DNA of 64,000 nt from contig NZ_QKTW01000028.1 in assembly GCF_003236175.1 (NCBI RefSeq), forward strand, positions 1-64,000, written 5' to 3'. Below, piece after piece: positions 33,230-42,485 of the stretch (positions are counted from its first letter, which is position 1; every line of letters starts with the position of its first letter). The notes beneath the pieces were generated by a model. It saw only the letters and a program-made list of their open reading frames with translations, did not search any database and was not told the origin of the DNA. The translations under genes and the position numbers were made by a program. Origin of the DNA: Taibaiella soli. GTDB taxonomy: Bacteria > Bacteroidota > Bacteroidia > Chitinophagales > Chitinophagaceae.

Positions 33230-33498
33230 GTTGATGGAGAGCGGGTTTCTCGCAAAGTAGTTGCGTTTTCTTTCTCGCGGCGGCACGAAGGTTCCGGGAT
33301 GTTTTCCTTTACTTAATTTTAAATCCACACTGGCGTAGGTGTTCTGAAGGGCACTAGAGTCCATAAATTCTGCCGGTTTCCTAAATGGCATCGTCGAATG
33401 TCGACTGGAATTAATCATTGATTTCTGTCATTTGAAAAATTAATTGAATTATTTAATTTGGCGGCAGCCTCCCAATTCGATCATTAATAAAGTGAAAT
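33230..33498. other. Gap between sdaA terminator and DUF3857 cluster
   Basis: The first part (33235-33280) contains degraded TCTCGCAAAG and TCTCGCGGCGGCAC words of the CGCAAAG repeat family. A 66-codon minus-strand frame at 33218-33418 has no gene-like features. The AT-rich 80 bp before 33499 presumably hold the promoter of the cluster, but no clear TAnnTTTG was found. Confidence 0.5.
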
Positions 33499-35508
33499 AT
33501 GTTTTTACGGAACTCTATCGTTGCAATGCTTTTGCTTTGTCTTGGTTTTTTTAGTGTCAGCGCTGCCGAGAAAAACAGATTTCTAAAAGATGATCCGGAA
33601 TCCATTAAACAGTATGTATTGCAGACCCAATGGGACATTGCGCCTAAGGCCAATGCAATCGTTTTGTTTGAGCGCGCTGTTTATTCCATTTCTAAAGATG
33701 CCGGTGGATTTTATGTAACCCGCACGGTGCACAGTGTTGTTAAAATCCTCAATAAAGACGGCGTTGATCAGGCTGATGTAGTGGTGCCGGTAGGGTTTTC
33801 GCGAACGCATGCGGTAGAATTTAAAAAAGTAAAAGGCACAACTTATAATGTCGAAGATGGCAAACTGGTGAGTCAGTCATTGTCTCCGGATCAGATCAAA
33901 AAAGATGTGGTGCGGAACGGCGTCATGTCTGAAAGATTTTCACTGCCTTCGGTAAAAGAAGGTTCAGTGATTGATTATAGCTACCAGATCGAAGAAGACA
34001 TGTCGTCATTTTTCAGCTGGGATTTTCAGGAAGATATTCCAAAGGTATACAGCGAAGTAGTGGTGATGTATCCGCGGATTTTAAACGTTGGCGGTATTGC
34101 GCAGAGCATTTACGCTTTTGAGAAATTTGACGATACGAAAAAGAATGTGGACGATGCATCCGTTCCGCTGGCGTATAGCGGATCAGTCGAGGCGCTGGAA
34201 CGCGATGATGTGGGAATGCATTGGGTGCGGAGAAATATTCCGGCTTACGAAAAAGAACCTTATGTGTACAATGTGTATAACTATACGGAGAAAATAGACA
34301 TTCAGGTTTCGGGAATTTACAATGGAATGGGGAACGGTAACCGCTGGGGCACCTGGGATAAAGCGACGGAATACCTTTATAAAAATGAAGCGTGTTTCCA
34401 ATCGTTGTCGAAGCGGGAAGGTTTTCTCCGCGATGATGTAGAACGGCTTACTAAAGGTCAGCCCGATGATCTGAGTAAAGTGAAAGCTATATATGGTTTT
34501 GTGCGTGACAGTTTTGAATGCACGGGTCATAACGGAATCTGGCATGCGAATTTATTGGATAAAGTTTACAGCAAACGCAGCGGCAGTGTTACAGAACTGA
34601 ATGTGCTACTGGTGAAAATGTTGCGTATGGCGGATTTGGATGGCAATGCAGTGCTGCTCAGTACCAGAAAACATCTCCGACTGGTAGAAGAATATCCCTT
34701 GTTGATGCGTTTGAATTATTGTGTCTGTCAGGTGAAACTTGGCGACAGTACCTACTATCTGGATGCCTCTTCTAAAAACATACCATTTGGCGTGTTACCG
34801 ATGGATTGTTACAACGGCTATTCAAGTGTGATCGACAGGGATAACAGCGAAGCCGTAAATCTTGACCCCGCGATGCTGGTTGAAAAAACGATTGTAGCAG
34901 TGCACACAACCAATGATGAGCTCAGTAATTATCAGATAAACGGAACCTGGAGCTTTGGCTGGAGCGGATCAATCCGGTACCGTTCGCAATGGAAAAAGGA
35001 CAGCATGGAGATTAAAAAATACGTGTTGCAGGAGGTGAAGAAAATGCCAATAGACGCATCATTGATCGATTATTCAGTGAAAAATCTGGATGAATCAGAC
35101 AAGCCGCTGGTGCTTTCAATTAATATGAAACTGAAATTTTCGCAGGCAGATCATTTAATGATTTCCCCTTGTATGGTACGTAGTTTCAGTGAAAATCCAT
35201 TTAAGGCAGACAAGCGGTATTATCCTATAGAAATGCCTTCTGCGGCGGTTATGTCATTTATTCTCTACTTGAAAATACCGAAAGAATATAAAATCGGGTC
35301 TTGTCCGGAATCGGTGGTTTATCGTATCGATGACCGCAATCAATACCGCTACGTGATCGATAAAAACACAGAACAAAATACCATCCAGCTGCGTACCGAC
35401 TTTACCATGAAAGATGCACGGTTTGATGAAAGTAAATATAGCCAGCTCAAATCATTTTTTAACAGCATGATCGAATGCCAGCAGCAAATGCTGGTACTTC
35501 AGAAATAA
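33499..35508 (+). CDS. DUF3857 protein with degenerate transglutaminase-like domain (paralogue 1)
   Basis: 669 aa with a signal peptide (MFLRNSIVAMLLLCLGFFSV). The DUF3857 domain covers about 50-230 (VTRTVHSVVKILNKDGVDQA, FSLPSVKEGSVIDYSYQIEE, WDFQEDIPKVYSEV). A transglutaminase-like core follows. At its expected Cys the sequence reads RSGSVTELNVL (near residue 363), and at the expected His it reads RLNYCVC (near 405); only the Asp motif YLDASS (near 420) remains. The catalytic triad is therefore lost and the domain is probably non-enzymatic, perhaps a binding module. It heads a run of three paralogues, and the next gene begins 11 bp after its stop codon. Confidence 0.9.
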   Translation: MFLRNSIVAMLLLCLGFFSVSAAEKNRFLKDDPESIKQYVLQTQWDIAPKANAIVLFERAVYSISKDAGGFYVTRTVHSVVKILNKDGVDQADVVVPVGFSRTHAVEFKKVKGTTYNVEDGKLVSQSLSPDQIKKDVVRNGVMSERFSLPSVKEGSVIDYSYQIEEDMSSFFSWDFQEDIPKVYSEVVVMYPRILNVGGIAQSIYAFEKFDDTKKNVDDASVPLAYSGSVEALERDDVGMHWVRRNIPAYEKEPYVYNVYNYTEKIDIQVSGIYNGMGNGNRWGTWDKATEYLYKNEACFQSLSKREGFLRDDVERLTKGQPDDLSKVKAIYGFVRDSFECTGHNGIWHANLLDKVYSKRSGSVTELNVLLVKMLRMADLDGNAVLLSTRKHLRLVEEYPLLMRLNYCVCQVKLGDSTYYLDASSKNIPFGVLPMDCYNGYSSVIDRDNSEAVNLDPAMLVEKTIVAVHTTNDELSNYQINGTWSFGWSGSIRYRSQWKKDSMEIKKYVLQEVKKMPIDASLIDYSVKNLDESDKPLVLSINMKLKFSQADHLMISPCMVRSFSENPFKADKRYYPIEMPSAAVMSFILYLKIPKEYKIGSCPESVVYRIDDRNQYRYVIDKNTEQNTIQLRTDFTMKDARFDESKYSQLKSFFNSMIECQQQMLVLQK

Positions 35509-35519
35509 ATCCTGATCAG

Positions 35520-37445
35520 ATGAATAAACCATTACACTATTTTTTCGGCGCTGTATTTTTTACGATGCCATTTTTATCGCAGGCAAAATCCGGTAATGAG
35601 CCTTCCTACGCAGTAAACAATATTAATAAGGCGCTGTTGACAAATGCCAGTGCAGTAGTACGGCATTACGATCAGGACGTCGAAATAGTTGCTACGAATG
35701 AGGTCACGAACCGCACGCATATCGTATTGACTATTCTCAATGAAAAAGGTCAGCATTACGCATCTGCGATAGATTTTTTCTCGTCGCTGTCAAAGATAAA
35801 AAAGATGACAGCCGCAGCTTATGATGCCAATGGTGACCTGCTCTATAAAGTGAAAGAATCTGATTACATCACTAGAACTGTTTCGCCGCAGCCGGGGCAT
35901 TATGATGATAATAAAATACGTTATTATGATTTTCCGAAAGGAAGATTCCCTTATACGATAGATGTTTATATAGAAAAAGAAGAACAACAAACCTTCTTTC
36001 TGCCTAGCTGGACACCACAGGAAAGCGGCGATATTGCAGTGGAAAACGCAACATTCACAGTAGTTACAGCGCCGGATTATCAATTGCGGTACAAAGGTTT
36101 TCATGTAGCGGATGCGCCGGTCATTGCAGGAACAGAGCAACGGAGGTATAGTTGGAAAATCGCTGATATTGCCGCCAGCCCTGAGGAGCCACTGACGCCC
36201 GAAAGCCGGCTGTCCCGGCCGTGTGTACTGTTGGCGCCTACCAAATTTGAAATAGACGATCATAGTGGCACCATGACTAGCTGGAGCGACTTTGGCAAGT
36301 TCATCTACGAATTAAATGCACAGCGCGATATCTTGCCGGAGGCAGAGAAAAAGAAGATTCATGCTTTGGCAGATAAATTACCGGATAACCATGAAAAAAT
36401 CCGCGTGTTGTATAAATATATGCAGGATAATTTTCGGTACGTAGCGATAGAATACGGTATCGGCGGTATTCAGACGCTTAGTGCGGATTTTCTTTGCAAC
36501 AACCGTTACGGCGATTGCAAGGCGCTCAGTAATTATATGATGGCGATGCTGAAGGAAGTTTCCATTCCTGCAAACGTGGTGGTGATTTCTGCTGGTGAAA
36601 CGCCGCGTATGAAAATGCAGACAGATTTTGTGTCCAGCCAGTTTAACCATGCTATTTTATGTGTGCCGATGGCAAAAGACACTGTCTGGCTGGAATGTAC
36701 GAGCACCGATCTGCCGTATAATTATCTGAGCGATTTTACCCAAGACCGAAATGCGCTGATGGTGACTCCGAATGGTGGCGTGGTGGTACATACGCCGGTG
36801 TATGGTGTAGCAGTCAATAAGGTAGTCCATCGTGCGACTGCAAGAATAAATGATGACGGTAGTCTGGATGTAACGATGAACAACCACTATACCGGAACGC
36901 CTGCTGTAAAAGTGTTTCACGCAACTACCCATGTTTCGCAGCATGAGCTGGATCAGTATGTGAGTAATAAATTTAAACTGCCTGGTTACCAGGTGATCAA
37001 GTCAGAATATAAACATGCCGAGGACGCAGCTATAATGACCATGGATGAAACGATGGACATCAGCGCCGCCAATATGGTGAGCCGCAGCGACAGCCGTTTG
37101 TTTGTAGATGCAGATCTGGTTCCGGTAGGCATTGGTGTGCCGGTTGCAACCGAAACTAGGCAGAATCCTTTTTTCTTTCCGAGTTCGTTTGCTGTTGAAG
37201 ACCATTTTGAAATAGATCTGCCGGCAAATGAAACTATTGAATTTTTGCCCGAGCCGGTAACTGCCAGTTATACTTTCGGTAGTTATTCCTGTGCTGTAAA
37301 GCAATCCGGAAATAAGTTGGTCGTTACCCGTACGCTGCAGCAAAATAGCGGTGTTTACGAGGCTTCAGTCTATGCAGATTTCGAAGCATTTGTTGATAAA
37401 GTAAATTCCGGTAATCAGATAAAAGTGGTGTTGAAGCACCAATAA
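35520..37445 (+). CDS. DUF3857/transglutaminase-like protein with intact Cys-His (paralogue 2)
   Basis: 641 aa from ATG 35520 (MNKPLHYFFGAVFFTMPFLS, signal peptide). An in-frame ATG at 35475 lies inside the upstream gene and would spoil the signal. The DUF3857 domain is about 40-240, with the transglutaminase-like core at about 290-400. Cys331 lies in NRYGDCKALSNYMM, His near 375 in FNHAIL, and the acidic position in WLECTSTDLPYNYL. Thus this member keeps the residues its neighbours have lost. The family acts on the periplasmic side, presumably on peptide bonds or crosslinks, but no substrate is known. It sits between two inactive-looking paralogues with gaps of 11 and 37 bp. Confidence 0.9.
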   Translation: MNKPLHYFFGAVFFTMPFLSQAKSGNEPSYAVNNINKALLTNASAVVRHYDQDVEIVATNEVTNRTHIVLTILNEKGQHYASAIDFFSSLSKIKKMTAAAYDANGDLLYKVKESDYITRTVSPQPGHYDDNKIRYYDFPKGRFPYTIDVYIEKEEQQTFFLPSWTPQESGDIAVENATFTVVTAPDYQLRYKGFHVADAPVIAGTEQRRYSWKIADIAASPEEPLTPESRLSRPCVLLAPTKFEIDDHSGTMTSWSDFGKFIYELNAQRDILPEAEKKKIHALADKLPDNHEKIRVLYKYMQDNFRYVAIEYGIGGIQTLSADFLCNNRYGDCKALSNYMMAMLKEVSIPANVVVISAGETPRMKMQTDFVSSQFNHAILCVPMAKDTVWLECTSTDLPYNYLSDFTQDRNALMVTPNGGVVVHTPVYGVAVNKVVHRATARINDDGSLDVTMNNHYTGTPAVKVFHATTHVSQHELDQYVSNKFKLPGYQVIKSEYKHAEDAAIMTMDETMDISAANMVSRSDSRLFVDADLVPVGIGVPVATETRQNPFFFPSSFAVEDHFEIDLPANETIEFLPEPVTASYTFGSYSCAVKQSGNKLVVTRTLQQNSGVYEASVYADFEAFVDKVNSGNQIKVVLKHQ

Positions 37446-37482
37446 ATCAAACAAACCACACATCATTCAAAATAATTAAGAC

Positions 37483-39483
37483 ATGAATTTTTACCCTAAA
37501 AACCTTCGCGGTATTGTTACTGCTTTTTTATTTAGTATCTGCATTTGCCAGCAAGCCACAGCAAAGGAAAATTTTAATGATGAATATTTTCTTCGGAATC
37601 TGAAGCAGAATAATTTTTCTATAGACCCGTCTGCAGTGGCCGTTGTACTGTATGAAAAATCGACGGTAGATATTTCACCTGATAACGGATGGGTTGTTTC
37701 GCAGAAAGTACACCGGATTATTAAAGTCATCAGGAAAGAAGGGCTGGACCAGGCAGATGTATTGGTGGCGACTTTCCATGTAAATGGTTCTTTTGCCGAG
37801 ATAAAGAAAATAGCTGGTACTACATATAATCTGGAGAATGGCCAGATGCAGCAGCAGCAGCTGAACACAGATCTTGTAACCGCTGAAAAAGATTACATGT
37901 TTCTGACCAGAAAATTTAGCATGCCGTCTGTGAAAGAAGGATCGATCATCGATTACACCTATACAATCCGGCACGATTTTGGACTGATGTATACCGACTG
38001 GACTTTTCAGGACGGTATTCCCTGTCTTTACAGTGAACTGGAAACCACTATTCCGGTAATATTTGATACGCGTTCCATGACTCAGGGAAATCTTCAGTTT
38101 GTGGAGCTTCCGAATGGGCCGCGCAAAATTGCAGACTCATTGTTGCCGGAGTCCTTTCGATATTCGGAAATAGTTAATGGCAACGAATTTAAAAACAGTC
38201 ACTGGGTACGCAGAAATATTCCCGCACTCGAAGAAGAGCCGTTTGTGGCGAGTGTAAATAACTACAAAGAGAAGATCAAATTACAGATCACAGGCACAAC
38301 CAAAAATAGTTTCTCCGTCAATTTTCTGAATACCTGGCCAAAACTCAACAAAGCATTGTACGAGAGTTTTAGCTTCTACCGACCGCTGGTACTGCGTCAT
38401 GAGGACATCGGCCGCGTTGCGAAAGAGCTTACAGCGTCCTTAAACGATGAAACAGAAAAAGCCAAAGCCATTTACAATTACGTTCGCAAAAATATTTCCG
38501 CAAAAGAAAACTCCGGAATATGGTCGACCAGAGATCTTAATGATGTATTTGTAAAACATACGGGTACACCGGCTGAGATTAATCTTGTGATGATCGCGAT
38601 GATGAAAGCTGCAGGCCTGAATTGCGATCCCGTGATTTTGAGCACGCGTGAGAATGGTAAAATATACGATGCATTTCCGGCGCTGACTGGATTTAATCAT
38701 ACAATCGGAATGCTGGTAGTGGGCAGTGAAACCTATTATCTGGATGCATCCGAGAAATATAATCCATTTGGAACCTTGCCGGAACAATGCTACAACGGCT
38801 ATGCGCGTCTCGTTAATCAAAATGGAGGCAGCGTTAATTTGCTGCCGGAAATGAATAAGAACAAAGGAATGGTGGTGGTAACAACCGAGAACGCCGATCC
38901 GCAGCATTATACGCTCAACTTCAAGCAATATTTTACCAAGGCAGAAGCAGCGGGATTAAGGGCTGAATGGTCTGCCGATACTACAGAAATCCGCAAGCAC
39001 CTTATCAAAAGTCTGAAGGTATTGTCGCTCAATGCAGCATTGAAGACTTATGAAATTCAGAACCTTGATAATCCTGAATCCGCACTGACGCTCAATTATA
39101 CAGTTTCCTTAAGCTGGCCTTCCGGCAAAAGTGTTTATTTCACGCCAGTGTTTATGAACCGTTATTCCAGCAATCCGTTTAAAGCTAATGAGCGCATTTA
39201 TCCGGTGGAGATGGATGGGGTTACGGATTATTCTTATTCATTACAGCTAAAGATACCGGATGGTTTCACCCTGGAAGAAATGCCAAAATCGAGCATCACT
39301 ACGATTGACGAGAAAGATGAATACAAGTTTATGACGCAATATGATAAGGAGACGAATACATTGCGGCTGAACGCTCGTTTGCAAATGCTCCGTACAGATT
39401 TTCAAACAGAGGAATATCCGGTTGTGCGGGCGTTTTTCGATAAAATACTTGCCGCTAATCAGCAGAAAATAATACTGAAATAA
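37483..39483 (+). CDS. DUF3857 protein lacking the transglutaminase cysteine (paralogue 3)
   Basis: 666 aa with a signal peptide (LRGIVTAFLFSICICQQATA). It is clearly closer to paralogue 1 than to paralogue 2: compare FSMPSVKEGSIIDYTY, HWVRRNIPALEEEPFV and NPFGTLPEQCYNGYARLV here with FSLPSVKEGSVIDYSY, HWVRRNIPAYEKEPYV and IPFGVLPMDCYNGYSSVI there. The Cys position reads HTGTPAEINLVM (near 360). His is retained (FNHTIGML, near 403), as is Asp (YLDASEKY, near 419). It is the last gene of the three-gene run; the next gene starts 172 bp later. Confidence 0.9.
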   Translation: MNFYPKNLRGIVTAFLFSICICQQATAKENFNDEYFLRNLKQNNFSIDPSAVAVVLYEKSTVDISPDNGWVVSQKVHRIIKVIRKEGLDQADVLVATFHVNGSFAEIKKIAGTTYNLENGQMQQQQLNTDLVTAEKDYMFLTRKFSMPSVKEGSIIDYTYTIRHDFGLMYTDWTFQDGIPCLYSELETTIPVIFDTRSMTQGNLQFVELPNGPRKIADSLLPESFRYSEIVNGNEFKNSHWVRRNIPALEEEPFVASVNNYKEKIKLQITGTTKNSFSVNFLNTWPKLNKALYESFSFYRPLVLRHEDIGRVAKELTASLNDETEKAKAIYNYVRKNISAKENSGIWSTRDLNDVFVKHTGTPAEINLVMIAMMKAAGLNCDPVILSTRENGKIYDAFPALTGFNHTIGMLVVGSETYYLDASEKYNPFGTLPEQCYNGYARLVNQNGGSVNLLPEMNKNKGMVVVTTENADPQHYTLNFKQYFTKAEAAGLRAEWSADTTEIRKHLIKSLKVLSLNAALKTYEIQNLDNPESALTLNYTVSLSWPSGKSVYFTPVFMNRYSSNPFKANERIYPVEMDGVTDYSYSLQLKIPDGFTLEEMPKSSITTIDEKDEYKFMTQYDKETNTLRLNARLQMLRTDFQTEEYPVVRAFFDKILAANQQKIILK

Positions 39484-39654
39484 TGCTATTGCAGCTTCCG
39501 TATAAACCCTTTATTTTTCACGGTGGACGCGGGATTTGGGAGGTTTATGTTATTAGTTTCCTATTAAGCCTTAAAACAATTTTGTTTAGAACTGATTTTA
39601 TTATTTTCGTTTCTTCTAGAACATTTAAAAGAACATAGCGAACATACGTTGCCT

Positions 39655-40302
39655 ATGAAAAAAAAGAAATATAAGCTACCCTACAAAGTCAACATAATGG
39701 ACATCCTGCCGTTTGAGGAAATCTACAGCTGGCAGCGCGATAAGTTTTTTATTGATATTCCCCGTGTAGCAGACGGAGAAATGTATTTTGAGGTTGGAAC
39801 GGATAAGCAGAAAGTCGAATATTCAGCACTGGATATAACTGATGTTTTGGGTGACTTGATGGATGCTTTGAATAAGATCATTCGTCCGTCCGGTAATAAT
39901 GACGGAACAGGTTACCGTGCGTCTGATTACATCGCGCAGGTGATTCATGACACCGAAAACGGTATTTTTCTGTGGACATTTGTCTATTCGGAAAACCTGC
40001 TGCAGATCGCGATCTGGAAAACATGGAATGTTGATTTTCTGGAAGAGATTGCTGACTATCATTTTGATGCGGCAAAATATGAAGCAGCGAAGCAAAAACC
40101 GGTAAAGGACATTACACAAGGACTTAAATTTTCCGTAGCGATGCGCCCGGATTATTTTATACTGCCGTTGCTGAATGCCGCCAACCGACTGAAACAATCA
40201 CACACACCGCGCGATTATGAAAATCATTGCGCATTCCCTTTCCCTGAAGACCAGTATGCCGACCTCAAGCATTGGCTTGATACAGAATGGCAAGCTGAAT
40301 AA
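39655..40302 (+). CDS. Hypothetical cytosolic protein
   Basis: 215 aa from ATG 39655 (MKKKKYKLPYKVNIMDILPF); another ATG lies two codons upstream. It has no signal peptide or membrane segment and a mixed alpha/beta composition with many aromatic residues (YRASDYIAQVIHDTENGIFLWTF). I do not recognise a family. It precedes kdsA by 36 bp on the same strand, although a -7-like box in that spacer may give kdsA its own start. Confidence 0.75.
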   Translation: MKKKKYKLPYKVNIMDILPFEEIYSWQRDKFFIDIPRVADGEMYFEVGTDKQKVEYSALDITDVLGDLMDALNKIIRPSGNNDGTGYRASDYIAQVIHDTENGIFLWTFVYSENLLQIAIWKTWNVDFLEEIADYHFDAAKYEAAKQKPVKDITQGLKFSVAMRPDYFILPLLNAANRLKQSHTPRDYENHCAFPFPEDQYADLKHWLDTEWQAE

Positions 40303-40326
40303 TTTCGCCCGTATGGCAGAGACCCT

Positions 40327-40334
40327 TAACTTTG
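40327..40334 (+). promoter_or_regulatory. Possible -7 element of kdsA
   Basis: TAACTTTG fits TAnnTTTG and ends five bases before the kdsA ATG, so a transcript from it would be nearly leaderless. No TTG is found at -33 spacing. Confidence 0.35.
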
Positions 40335-40338
40335 CCGC

Positions 40339-41166
40339 ATGCAAGCGTTTTTACAAGCCGTTTTTAACGGACAACACATAAATGAAAAGAATTTTTTCCT
40401 CATGGCAGGTCCATGCGTAGTGGAAGGGGAAGAAGTCGTAATGAAAACTGCCGAGCAGGTCGTGAAGATCTGTGAAAAACTTAAGATCCCTTACATCTTC
40501 AAATCCTCTTACCGAAAAGCCAATCGTACGCGCCTGGACAGTTTTACAGGTATCGGCGATGAAAATGCGTTGAAATTACTGGCAAAAGTAAAAGCTACTT
40601 TTAATGTGCCGGTGGTAACGGATATTCATGCGGCTAATGAAGCGGCTATGGCTGCCGAATATGTAGATGTATTGCAGATCCCTGCATTTCTCTGCCGTCA
40701 AACAGATATTCTCATCGCAGCTGCTGAAACTGGTAAAATAGTAAACGTGAAGAAAGGCCAGTTTTTGTCGCCGGAAGCAATGCAATTTGCAGTAGATAAG
40801 CTCCGCCAGAGCGGTAATGAGCAGATCATCCTGACGGATCGCGGTGCTACATTCGGTTATCATGATCTGATTGTTGATTACCGTGCTATCCCGACGATGC
40901 AGCAAATGGATGTACCAGTGGTGCTGGATTGTACGCATTCTTTGCAGCAGCCGAATCAGACAAGCGGCGTTACAGGCGGTAATCCCGCAATGATAGAAAC
41001 CATTGCCCGTGCTGGTATTGCAGTCGGTGCTGATGGTTTGTTTATCGAAACGCATCCAAATCCTGCACAGGCTAAATCAGATGGAGCTAATATGCTTCGC
41101 CTCGATCTGCTGGAAGGTTTGCTGGACAAACTGGTAAGATTGAAAGAAGTAGTGAATACATTATAA
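40339..41166 (+). CDS. kdsA: 3-deoxy-8-phosphooctulonate (KDO-8-P) synthase
   Basis: 275 aa. It condenses phosphoenolpyruvate with arabinose-5-phosphate to make KDO-8-P for the lipopolysaccharide inner core. Motifs are FFLMAGPCVVEGEE (19-32), FKSSYRKANRTR (about 54-65), VVTDIHAANEA, LQIPAFLCRQTDIL, NVKKGQFLSPE, and the C-terminal IETHPNPAQAKSDGAN. Cys26 in AGPC, with the later His, Glu and Asp ligands, places it in the metal-dependent class, unlike the E. coli enzyme, which has Asn there. It is full length and followed by a terminator. Confidence 0.96.
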   Translation: MQAFLQAVFNGQHINEKNFFLMAGPCVVEGEEVVMKTAEQVVKICEKLKIPYIFKSSYRKANRTRLDSFTGIGDENALKLLAKVKATFNVPVVTDIHAANEAAMAAEYVDVLQIPAFLCRQTDILIAAAETGKIVNVKKGQFLSPEAMQFAVDKLRQSGNEQIILTDRGATFGYHDLIVDYRAIPTMQQMDVPVVLDCTHSLQQPNQTSGVTGGNPAMIETIARAGIAVGADGLFIETHPNPAQAKSDGANMLRLDLLEGLLDKLVRLKEVVNTL

Positions 41167-41186
41167 AACCCCGGCCCTAAAGGGAG
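41167..41186. repeat. AACCCCGGCCCTAAAGGGAG repeat
   Basis: It directly follows the kdsA stop codon. Related strings occur at 45515-45542 and 63787-63810. The core CCCTAAAGGG is palindromic. Confidence 0.65.
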
Positions 41187-41208
41187 TTACATAATTTAGA
41201 TTAATCTT

Positions 41209-41239
41209 CGTGGAGGCTTTGAGTCTCCACGATTTTTTT
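41209..41239 (+). terminator. Intrinsic terminator of kdsA
   Basis: CGTGGAG (41209-41215) pairs with CTCCACG (41225-41231), extended by inner pairs around a TTG loop, followed by ATTTTTTT. Confidence 0.9.
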
Positions 41240-41307
41240 GTCCTAGCCCCTGAAAGGAAATTCCTTGCCGCACATTATCCAGATTAAACACATTCTTCAC
41301 ATTGCCA

Positions 41308-42366
41308 TTATCGCATTAATTGAAATCCAATTCTTCTGTATTCAGATGGCGCATAGAGCATCCGATTGTGTACGTCCACCGTTTCGCCGTGAAACAATAA
41401 GCGATAATGTGCATAGGCTGCTTCTTTGATCGGCTTGCGCGAATAGAGATTCAGAAAGTTGCTGTGCTCGGTGCCGCACAGCGGTTCAAAGTTGATATAG
41501 ATAGCCTGCTGGCTGAGCGGCTTCTTCATGTGCTCACCCATAATCTGCCGAAAACCTGCAATGCGTGCCCATTTTAAAGTGCCATCCTCCGGGTTGTAAT
41601 GAACATAGATGTGTTCCCCGAAATGTATTTTATCTACCCATTTTGCATGTTTTTTCCGTGGTACACAAGGCGCATTCAGGATAATATTATCCACCCATAC
41701 CGATTGATTATAGCGGATTACAGCATCATGTTTCGCGATTTCCCGAATCATATTGTTGCCCATGCTATGAAAGAACAGCGACAGATGTCCGGTACCCATT
41801 TTATGTTGATCACGCAGCATTTTTACGGTATCGAGCACAGGCATAAAATCCTTATAGCAAATACAGGCGTTGCGGAGCGCAAACTTGTAATTCTTCAACG
41901 GCTTGTATGTTGTACGAATACTGGGGTAGTCGAGCAACAGTACATTTACGCCATATTGGCCGCTCATTTGCATGCCACGATCTGCATCCGAAGTGAAGAT
42001 TTTACCCATGCCTTCTGTATAAGTCACCCAATCTCGATTGATGTCCGGCACTGCGCGTATAGCATTTACAATAGAAGCATATGGGTGAATATACCATTTG
42101 CCGGCACGGGCATACATCAGATAATAACGCAGCGTTTTTCCATCACGTAATTCACCGACAAACCGGACATCTCCCGGTTGTATATTCCGGCTGCTGGCGA
42201 TCACAATCACTGTATCTGAGGCTGCAAGCGCCGGCAACGGCTGCTCGGAGCTTTCCATGATCATGTTTTTCCAGAAGTCTTCGTTGTTGAAATATTCGTA
42301 AGGGGATTGGGCGTTGGTATTAGTTAAAAATGCTATTAGCAAAATGAGTGAGAGCAGGTAGCGCAT
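41308..42366 (-). CDS. Exported alpha/beta-hydrolase-like protein
   Basis: 352 aa with a signal peptide (MRYLLSLILLIAFLTNTNAQ). A central VNVLLLDYPSI strand and a nucleophile-elbow-like LSLFFHSMGNNMI (about 195-207, H-S-M-G-N) suggest a serine hydrolase of the DUF900-like esterase type. The later HYNPEDGTLKWAR and CGTEHSNFLNL could supply the Asp and His. These catalytic assignments are inferred. It is divergent from the S9 peptidase gene across a 119-bp region. The 67 bp between its stop codon and the kdsA terminator contain TTAAACACATTCTTCACATT-type repeat words. Confidence 0.75.
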   Translation of the reverse strand: MRYLLSLILLIAFLTNTNAQSPYEYFNNEDFWKNMIMESSEQPLPALAASDTVIVIASSRNIQPGDVRFVGELRDGKTLRYYLMYARAGKWYIHPYASIVNAIRAVPDINRDWVTYTEGMGKIFTSDADRGMQMSGQYGVNVLLLDYPSIRTTYKPLKNYKFALRNACICYKDFMPVLDTVKMLRDQHKMGTGHLSLFFHSMGNNMIREIAKHDAVIRYNQSVWVDNIILNAPCVPRKKHAKWVDKIHFGEHIYVHYNPEDGTLKWARIAGFRQIMGEHMKKPLSQQAIYINFEPLCGTEHSNFLNLYSRKPIKEAAYAHYRLLFHGETVDVHNRMLYAPSEYRRIGFQLMR

Positions 42367-42454
42367 GGAGAAAATTGAAATAATGTCAATAAAGTTAAAG
42401 GAAAACCTTTCTTTTTTGGTCCAAACGGGGGATGAAAAAACCAGTCTGAACCAT

Positions 42455-42462
42455 TAAGTTTG
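42455..42462 (+). promoter_or_regulatory. Possible -7 element of the S9 peptidase gene
   Basis: TAAGTTTG fits TAnnTTTG and lies 24 bp before the ATG. No TTG occurs at 17-23 bp upstream of it, so the assignment is tentative. Confidence 0.4.
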
Positions 42463-42485
42463 CTTCCGTTTTACAATTCACATTC

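Noticed and set aside
33218-33418. 66-codon minus-strand frame after the sdaA terminator
   Set aside because: It overlaps the terminator and degraded repeat words and shows no family features.
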